Shown in pieces: positions 57,700 through 64,000 of a stretch of 64,000 nt of DNA (position 1 is its first letter; each line of letters starts with the position of its first letter). A program made the position numbers and the translations under genes. Where the stretch lies: contig NC_090757.1 in assembly GCF_036898095.1 (NCBI RefSeq), positions 63,915,081 through 63,979,080 on the forward strand. Reading direction: 5' to 3'. A model generated the notes under the pieces. It was not told the DNA's origin and made no database searches. It saw only the letters and a list, made by a program, of their open reading frames with translations. Source of the stretch: Palaemon carinicauda (lineage: Eukaryota; Arthropoda; Malacostraca; Decapoda; Palaemonidae).

Positions 57700-57885
57700 C
57701 TACCGAGCCATAAAGTGTTTACTCAGCCGAGAGGTGTGAGTGAGCGGGGTAGCTAGTCTACCCCACCCGCTAACTAGCGGATGGGGTAGTTATCCCTCAC
57801 AAAAAATAATCATGGCTCGTCTTTCAGCTGCGCCGAAAGTATACCCTATAAATAGCGGAGGGTTTGTATCTATGTCGGAACAAAT
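57700..57885 (-). repeat. ITR of D (5' side)
   Basis: Reverse complement of 48660-48805. Holds GTCTTTCAGCTGCGCCGAAA, CTATAAATAG and GGGTTTGTATCTATGTCGG. Confidence 0.88.
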
Positions 57886-58030
57886 TTTATTTTAAAAGTT
57901 CATTACTTATATAATTCATTTATTTTCTTTCCTTACCGGGCTATTTTTTCCAGTTGGAGCCTTTGGGCTTATAGCATCTTGCTTTTCCAACTAGGGTTGT
58001 AGCTTAGCTAGTAATAATAATAATGATAAT
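57886..58030 (+). mobile_element. LINE-2A 3' end with AAT tail
   Basis: Carries CCGGGCTATTTTTTCCAG, GGGCTTATAGCATCTTGC and CTAGTAATAATAATAATGAT, the same 3' end as copies 1 and 3. It ends about 9 nt from the FAM98 donor at 58039. Confidence 0.82.
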
Positions 58031-58039
58031 ATATCTTAC

Positions 58040-58194
58040 CACTTCAACTGTCATTCCCTGATCAGGTTTTGCAGCAGATATCATACGAGCAGCCATTAAT
58101 TCTGCCAGCAAAAAGTCCAATAAAAGGAGCCTCTGCTCAGCGGTTTCCAAACGCTGATTCACATTTCCTTCTGTTAACTGTGTATGTGGACATC
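58040..58194 (-). CDS. FAM98: FAM98-family gene, coding exon (first seen)
   Basis: A 155-bp exon: 2 nt completing an upstream codon, then 51 codons ending at phase 0. The acceptor is TTTCAG/GATG and the donor GAAGTG/GTAAGA on the minus strand. The peptide contains CPHTQLTEGNVNQRL, a leucine-rich helix LLLLDFLLAEL and MAARMI, matching the FAM98 segment in which a leucine-rich helix is followed by ELxAARM. It joins the 31431-31541 exon in frame. The intron donor is followed after only about 9 nt by the AAT-type tail of LINE-2A. Upstream exons would lie beyond 58.2 kb, past element C. Confidence 0.87.
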
Positions 58195-58614
58195 CTGAAA
58201 TGAAAATTCATGTTCAAAATTTATTAGCATGACAACAGTTGATAATGAAAAGAGCTACACAAAACTGAAGCAATAAGCATAAAGAAGATAGTATTTTTGC
58301 ATGAAAAAATTTTCAATAGCTCTATATATTTCACTGATAAAAAAAAATAGTAATTCTTCACCCATATGTTTCTCAGATATACGAATCATTGTTTTGAAAG
58401 GGAGAATTCCTCATGCAAACTGGAAATGGTTTAAATGGTAGAAGGCTAAGTCCACCACCTATCTGACATGACCAACACAATTTTTCATCAGCATCAAGGA
58501 CTAAATGAGGGATATTTGATGTGGTGTCATGTTAAGAGCCTGGTTTGCATACCTAACAATACATTTCTTAAGAAATCTTAAGTGTTTACAATATGGAGTT
58601 TTTATGATAAAAAT
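58195..58614. other. FAM98 intron upstream of the 58040-58194 exon
   Basis: 420 bp of AT-rich sequence, no repeat assigned, up to the start of element C. Confidence 0.5.
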
Positions 58615-59349
58615 CACAAATTTTAATTAATTTGGATTTTTCCTAACAGTACTTAACTCGAACTACTTTCTTAGGAGTATCTGGGATCTCCTCCCATCCT
58701 ACCAGAATTTTGTGTAGTTTACCCTATTCCCGTTCTCTATGCGGGGTAATCTCTGGTGGAGTGATACGCGCCCAGAGATGACCCGTGGTCAGAGAACATG
58801 CTTTCTCAGGTCTCGCTCCTCAGTAAGTTTTGGTGGAAAGAGGTTCTCCTCTCTCTATTAAGTCCTGTAAGTCACTCGGGGCAGGATGGGTGGGCCATAA
58901 CCCAAAAGTAGTTCGAGGTAAGTACTGTTAGAAAAAATACAAATTACTTAAAATTTGTGATTTGTTCCAACACAGAGTACTTACCTCGAACTACTTTCTT
59001 AGGAGACTTATACCTTAGGAGATGGGAGTGTACTGCAGGGCTCAGAGATCGGGAAGATGGAAGCAAAAAAGGGGAAAACCTATATAGGGGGCTAGGTTCC
59101 GCTGACCCATCAAAAGAGAACACTCGAAATAGGGAAAACTACTCAAAAAACAACTAACTTAGTGTCTAAGTGGCTTACTCTGTAAAAAACGCCTTGGAGG
59201 CGTATTTCTTCAGTGACGATGAATTTCATGGTAGTTAAAGGCCTTCCGAGTCCCTTTAAGGGAAGGTAATTAGGTAACCGGGGGGAGGGGGGGAGTAAGG
59301 AAAAGGAACCTGTGTCTCTTGGACTTACTGCCCGTGGGTTCCCTGGGGC

Positions 59350-60420
59350 TATACCTTTAAATCTTCTGAAGCGCTGAAATGACGGGACCGAGGGAGAACC
59401 CGTCCAAGGACCTCCTCGAGCATTCCTTCAAGTAGTGAGCTGTGAAGGTCGACTGGTTGGTCCAAGTACCAGCACTCAGGATTTGGCCAACTGCCATGTT
59501 CTTCTCAAAGGCCAGAGAGGTACTGTACTCAGTCCTCTGATGTCGTGGGGCCTGGGTTTACCTGGAATAGGGATTCCTACACTACTGTAGGCTCTCCTGA
59601 TCACTTGCCGTAACCAGAAGGAGATCATGTTTTTGGATACCGGTTTCTTCAGCAAACCTGAAGAAACGAACAGATTCTTGACTTCGGGCCTCAGCCTGGC
59701 CGTCCTCTCCAAGTACTTCCGTACTGCTCTGACAGGGCACAGCCGCAAGTCCTTGGGGTTGCCTGAACGTGGGATTGCCGGCACCGAGAATCCTTCAAAC
59801 TTGGGGTCCCAGACTGCTGGGTTCTGGGTCTTGGCCACGAAAGATGGAACAAACTTGAAGGTAGCTTCACGCCAGCCCTTCGAATGTGACACCTCATATG
59901 AAAGTCCATGAAGTTCCCCTACCCGTTTTGCCGACGCTAGTGCCAACAGGAAAACTGTCATGAGGGTGAGCTCTTTGTCTAGGATGTCCTTTAGGGGTTC
60001 GAAGGGAGGCTCTGATAGCATCTTCACGACCGTAGCCACGTCCCACTGGGGCACTCTAACCGCTTGCGGAGGGCATGATTGCTCAAAGCTCTTGATGAGC
60101 ATCGAGATGTGTGTGGAGGAACCTAGGTCGATGCCTTTCAGGAGGAAGACTTGACCTAGGGCTGCTCTAACTCCTTTAATGGCTGGGATGGACATGCTTT
60201 CCTCGTCCCTGAGATAGACTAAGAAGTCGGCTATCTCTGGGACCGAGGCTCTCAACGGCTTGATATTCTTAGCGGCGCACCACTTCGTGAAGGTAGCCCA
60301 TTTTGCCTGGTACACAGCGGCTGAAGATCGTCTCAGGTAACCCGACATCCTCGTTGCCGTCTTCACCAAATAGCCTTCCTTCCTCAGGAGACGCTCGATA
60401 ACCTCCACGCGTGAAGGCTG
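59350..60420 (-). pseudogene. Tyrosine recombinase of C, one frameshift
   Basis: Part of a 533-codon frame (59476-61077). The YR part has SSAAVYQAKWATFTKWC, IADFLVYLRDEES, ALASAKRVGELHGLSYE, CPVRAVRKYLERTARLRP and RPHDIRGLST. A 5-nt insertion at about 59521-59535 (TACTG duplicated; B lacks it) then shifts the frame. The Trp/Tyr C-terminus continues in another frame to about 59350. Apart from this the catalytic set looks complete. Confidence 0.88.
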
Positions 60421-61281
60421 AGGGACCGAGTGGTTCTCGTGGAACCTTTGACAGTGTGGTTGCCGGAGCAGGTCTGACCTGTCTGGAAGGACCCAAGGTG
60501 GAAGGCGCGCCAGTTCCTTTAGGTCTGCGAACCACTCTCTCTCCGGCCACCGGGGCGCTACCAAAGTCATCCACAAGTTGTTCGCTCTCCTCACCCTGTT
60601 GAGAACCTGTCTGAGCATTCTGAAGGGAGGGAAGGCATACACGTCGAGGTTGTCCCATTGACGCTGGAAGGCGTCCTCGAACGCTGCTCCTGGGTCTGGC
60701 ACAGGAGAACAAAACACGGGGAGCTGTGCGTTTAGTCTCGTAGCGAAGAGGTCTATTACCGGCGAACCCCACTTCTGGATCAGAGTCTTGGCCACTTCTG
60801 GGTGGAGGGACCACTCGGACCCCACCACCTGACCCACTCTGCTGAGGCCGTCGGCTAGGACGTTCCTTTTCCCCAGAATGAACCTGGCAGAGATCTTGAT
60901 CTGCTCCCTTTTGGCCCATTCCAGAAATTCCAACGTGAAGCCGCACAACTCCTTTGATTTTAGTCCTCCTTGCTTCCTTACGTATGCTACTACGGTGGCG
61001 TTGTCGCACATCAACGCCACGGTGTTCCCCCAGAGCTTCTGGACGAACTCCAGATACGCCCTCTGCACAGCCATCATTTACAGTACATTGATGTGCAGGT
61101 TTTTCTCCTCGGGTCCCCACCTTCCTCTCGCTGTACTGTCGAGGAGGTGAGCACCCCAACCCTCCTTGGAGGCGTCCGTGAAGAGGAGCATCTCCGGAGG
61201 GTCGGCCGCGAAGGGCATCCCCTTGAGGGTGTTCGAAGTGTCGATCCACCACTCGAGGACCTCCTTCGTTTCCGTGGTCAC
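60420..61281 (-). pseudogene. RNase H and spacer of C
   Basis: 61078-61281 reads LLFTDASKEGWGAHLLD and HINVL, then a TAA stop where B has the Glu codon of NVLEMM, a catalytic RNase H position. The frame reopens at MMAVQRAY, with MCDNATVVAYVRKQGGLKSK, GKRNVLADGLSR and the spacer WGSPVIDLFATRLNAQLP, VYAFPPFRMLRQVLNRVR. Confidence 0.85.
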
Positions 61282-61293
61282 TGGAACTACGTT

Positions 61294-62211
61294 CTAAGGG
61301 GAGTCTGTCTGGTTCCAGGCTTCTTTCAGGTTCCACTGAACTCCTCTGAGCTTGAATCTCCCCTGAGGGACTAGCTTCTCCAATGACACGAGGTGACCTA
61401 TCAGTCTCTGCCAGTCCTTGGCCCTCCTGGGCTGACCCGACAGAAAGGACCGTAGGATCTGGTTCAGGTTGTCTAGCCTCTCCGCGGAAGGGAATGCTTT
61501 CGCCAACCAGGAGTCCAGGACCATCCCGAGGTAGGTCATCCTGGCGGACGGTATCAATTGGGATTTTTCCAGGTTGATGGTGATACCCCGGACGTTGCAG
61601 AACTGCAGGAGTTTCGCGCCTTGCCCCCTCAGTACTTCCCTTGAGTCTGGAAGCAACAAATAGTCGTCCAGGTACCGAATGAGGCGGATGCCCTGTTCGT
61701 GTGCCCAGGCTGAGACTGTCGCGAAGATCCTCGTAAAGACCTGGGGGGCTGTGGATAGACCGAAGCAGTGGGTCTTGAACTGCAACGTTTGGGTACCCCA
61801 TTTCACTCTTAGATACTTCCTGCTGGAGGGGTGGACAGGGATCTGGAAGTATGCGTCCTTGAGGTCTATCGACATCATGAAGTCTCCTTCCCTCAAGGCC
61901 GCTAAGATCGACTTCGGAGTGTCCATCTTGAAGTCAGTTTTGCACACGAACTTGTTGAGGGCTGAGAGGTCTATGACTGGTCTCCATCCCCCTGTCGCTT
62001 TCTCCACCAGGAAGAGTCTGCTGTAGAACCCTGGCCCTGGGTTCTTGACTGGCTCCATTGCCCCTTTCGCTAGCATAGCAGAGACTTCTTCTTGCAGGGC
62101 TGTCCTTCTCAGGGGGTCTTTCGGTGCCAACCATTCCGCCTGTAGATCTGGTATCAGAGGTGGGGGTTCCGCCCGGAAGGGCAACCTGTATCCTTCCTTC
62201 AGGACCGTCAC
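61294..62211 (-). CDS. Reverse transcriptase of C
   Basis: A 305-codon open frame with GYRLPFRAEPPPL, YSRLFLVEKATGGWRPVIDL, SIDLKDAYFQIPVHP, CFGLSTAPQVFTRIF, RYLDDYLLLPDS (YLDD at 61663-61674) and MTYLGMVLD. All catalytic motifs are intact. A stop near 61293 separates it from RNase H, which in B reads on (DSPHKIVPV). Confidence 0.9.
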   Translation of the reverse strand: MTVLKEGYRLPFRAEPPPLIPDLQAEWLAPKDPLRRTALQEEVSAMLAKGAMEPVKNPGPGFYSRLFLVEKATGGWRPVIDLSALNKFVCKTDFKMDTPKSILAALREGDFMMSIDLKDAYFQIPVHPSSRKYLRVKWGTQTLQFKTHCFGLSTAPQVFTRIFATVSAWAHEQGIRLIRYLDDYLLLPDSREVLRGQGAKLLQFCNVRGITINLEKSQLIPSARMTYLGMVLDSWLAKAFPSAERLDNLNQILRSFLSGQPRRAKDWQRLIGHLVSLEKLVPQGRFKLRGVQWNLKEAWNQTDSP

Positions 62212-62297
62212 GGTCCACGGATCCGACCCGTGCTTGCCTAGAATTTTTGAGGCATCCCCCCACCTGAGGCTTCAGCAGGAGTAGGGGGCCTCCCTCC

Positions 62298-64000
62298 CTA
62301 CCTCCTTCGGGAGGCATGGCCCGAACGCCCTCTTCTGGAGGCCGAGTAGGAGGGCCTAAATGTTGACTGCGTGGTTGCAGATCCCCTATGGGAGGGCTGA
62401 GAAGAATGCTGCCAGAAAGTAGTAGGAGCGTCTCTCCTGGGCTGGTTAGGTGAGGTGCGAGGAGGAAGAGGGACGTCCGAAGGAGGTCTCCTATGGTTGG
62501 GTCTTCTTGCTGGAGGTGGTCTTGGTTCCCCCACATCCTTTAACTTCCTCACCTTCTCCATCACTTCTTCTACTTCCTTGAGGGGGAAGACAGTCTCGCC
62601 CCACATTGGAAGACTCCTCAGGGACCTGGCCTCTCTGTCGGGGAGCCGCCTTACCAGTTTGCTGAGTACAGTGTCCCTTTTCTCAGGATCCAGTTAGCGG
62701 TTTGCATATCGATTGATAGGACAAGAACTTCAGGGCCTTACCTCCCGAGCTAATAAGCTCTTTCAGCAAGGCCTGATTTTCCAGAACCGCTAGGTCGTAC
62801 GAGGAGTGGAACGCTACCAGCGTGGCGGCCCACCAATCCAGCCAGGATGACACATGCACCAGGTCCCTGGACAGCTCCTCCATCATGGCGGTCTCTGCTG
62901 GCGAGAAACAAACCGGGGCTGTGGTCGCCCTCTCTTCTGCTGCGCCTTGTCCCAAGATGGCGACTGCTGGTTCTACTGCGCAGGGTCCCGCGCGGTGGCC
63001 TTCCGGGAGGTAGAACCGCGACTGAGTCTTTAGGCCCTGGAGAAGCCTAGGCTCTTGGGGGCCTCCGCATGGTTAGCCACTACCTTGCTGACATGTGCCA
63101 ACCCCAGCTTCACGTCTCTAGCCACCGGGAGCGCTAGTGAGAGCTTCTGTTGAACGGGGGCATCCACCATTCTGTTGAGGCTCGAACGCCAGAAGTCGTC
63201 AGACAAGGGCTCCAGTTCATCCAGCCTATGGTGTCGTCGGATGAGGCCTATGACTCTCTGGTAAGAGGAAACCTCCGCTGGAGAGCCTTCTTCCCCGTCC
63301 TCTCTCTTGTCCGCGGGGGGTCCTAGTTCTCGTGACGGCGGACTTTCGACGGAGGGAGCCATACCAGGAGGTGGCATCCTCTTGGAGTGGTCCGATTCCC
63401 TCGCTACAGGCCGTAGGACGGGCATCACCGCTGGGGCGGAGGTCTCCGCCCTTGATTTTTCCCTTCTTCTGGAGAAACAGGGGTCCGCGGGCTTGCCCGT
63501 CGAGGAAACGAACCTCTCTCGTTCTGGACATCTCCTTGGAGATCTTGAAGGAGGGACGCGGCTGCCAGACCGAAGGGGCGACTCTCCCCGCTGGGCGGGT
63601 GGAGTCGGAACCTTCGCGGACCTATGCCTGTCCCTCGACGTCTGATACGACGAGCTCCTCCGCCGGTCAAATCTGCTCCCGTCGATGAATCCTACTGGTG
63701 ATCAGGGTCTGGAGAGCCATCCCGAGGTGCCCGCGTCGGCTGCCGCCCCCAGGAATTGACTCAAACGAGGAAGCCGAGGATCTATAGGGTCTCGTTGGAG
63801 GGTCCGAAAGTCAACGTGTCGTTGTCGGTTCTGCATGGGGCCCGGCCAACGACGCAGGCTCCATAAACACCGCTGGGAACAACGCTGACGGTGTTGGAGG
63901 GGAGCGAGGGAGCTCCTCGTTGAGAAACCAAGCCTCGAACTCCTCTTCCATTCTGTGGGGTGATCTGAAGGGCGTCTTGGGAGGCGCCCACACGAGGGCG
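62298..64000 (-). pseudogene. gag of C, partial
   Basis: Frames at 63811-63993 (MEEEFEAWFLNEELPRSPPT), 63030-63428 (GLIRRHHRLDELEPL), 62683-62955 (MMEELSRDLVHVSSWLDWW, KALKFLSY) and 62298-62606 (a P/R-rich tail ending RRGRSGHASRRR) align with B gag. The N-terminus lies past the window end. Confidence 0.75.

Larger units (their letters stand above)
48602..57885 (-). mobile_element. DIRS-like YR element D, gutted, 9.3 kb
   Basis: Ends AACAAATTTGTAAG and GTCGGAACAAAT, ITRs at 48660-48805 and 57700-57842, ICR at 48858-48945. The interior has a mutated YR, gag hairpin repeats and no RT. It carries a LINE-2A derivative (49262-49750) and a Tigger-like element (52154-54046). It is inserted in the LINE-2A 3' UTR, which resumes at 57886. 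Confidence 0.9.
58615..64000 (-). mobile_element. DIRS-like YR element C (cut by window end)
   Basis: The left end CACAAATTTTAATTAATTTG is followed by an ITR very like that of B and an ICR at 58905-59005. The coding order on the minus strand is gag, RT, RNase H, spacer, YR. It is the most complete copy. The 5' ITR lies beyond 64000. Confidence 0.92.

Noticed and set aside
60269..61801. 510-codon minus-strand frame
   Set aside because: Overlaps the RT/RNase H/YR frame of C in another phase; composition is R/G/P-rich with no domain, while the other frame carries all the motifs.
1..64000. Viral or endogenous-retroviral insertions
   Set aside because: The RT blocks belong to DIRS-like and non-LTR elements. 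No LTR pairs, aspartic protease plus DDE integrase, envelope or capsid signature was seen.

Overview
The window looks like nuclear DNA of a decapod crustacean, probably a shrimp. The reasons are the spliced exons of an animal gene, dense (GA)n, (GT)n and (AAT)n microsatellites, and a repeat population (DIRS-like elements, a LINE with an AAT tail, a tRNA-derived SINE, Tigger and piggyBac elements) that I associate with decapods. The species cannot be told from the sequence. There is no prokaryotic gene organisation and no rRNA gene.

The only host gene I can support lies on the minus strand. Three coding exons (58194-58040, 31541-31431, 14407-14228) have consensus splice sites, join in phase, and encode consecutive parts of a FAM98-family protein. 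Everything else is intron, and the introns are almost wholly nested transposons. The 26.5-kb intron between the first two exons keeps only about 165 bp of sequence that I cannot assign to a transposon.

The dominant elements are DIRS-like tyrosine-recombinase (YR) retrotransposons, named here by letter. E1 is 1-1067, E2 5668-10140, fragments lie at 11.1-11.5 and 12.9-14.07 kb, E3 ends at 20105, H flanks F, F is 22491-28977, A 31578-38836, B 39695-45675, D 48602-57885, and C runs from 58615 past the window end. Every copy whose orientation can be read is on the minus strand, like the host gene. Typical parts are a gag with an N-terminal zinc-binding motif and an SR-like repeat region, RT, RNase H, a YR, inverted terminal repeats (ITRs), and an internal complementary region (ICR) beside the 3' ITR. 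A, B and C keep long coding blocks with different lesions. E2, F and D have lost RT.

Other elements: a LINE called LINE-2A here (38957-58030, broken by B, a 118-bp mini-YR element and D; its ORF2 begins with a 2A-like motif) and two internally deleted relatives at 1.7 and 49.3 kb; a Jockey-like LINE (LINE-J) at 1.1-5.0 and 16.9-19.2 kb; an RTE-like LINE at 14.9-16.8 and 29.4 kb; Tigger-like elements at 2.3, 11.9, 18.1 and 52.2 kb; a piggyBac derivative at 15.3 kb; and a SINE at 24.5 kb.

The most unusual signal is in the gag-repeat regions of F and D: arrays of short compound hairpins, mostly capped by CGAA (UUCG in the sense RNA), in which both stems vary by compensatory changes between copies.
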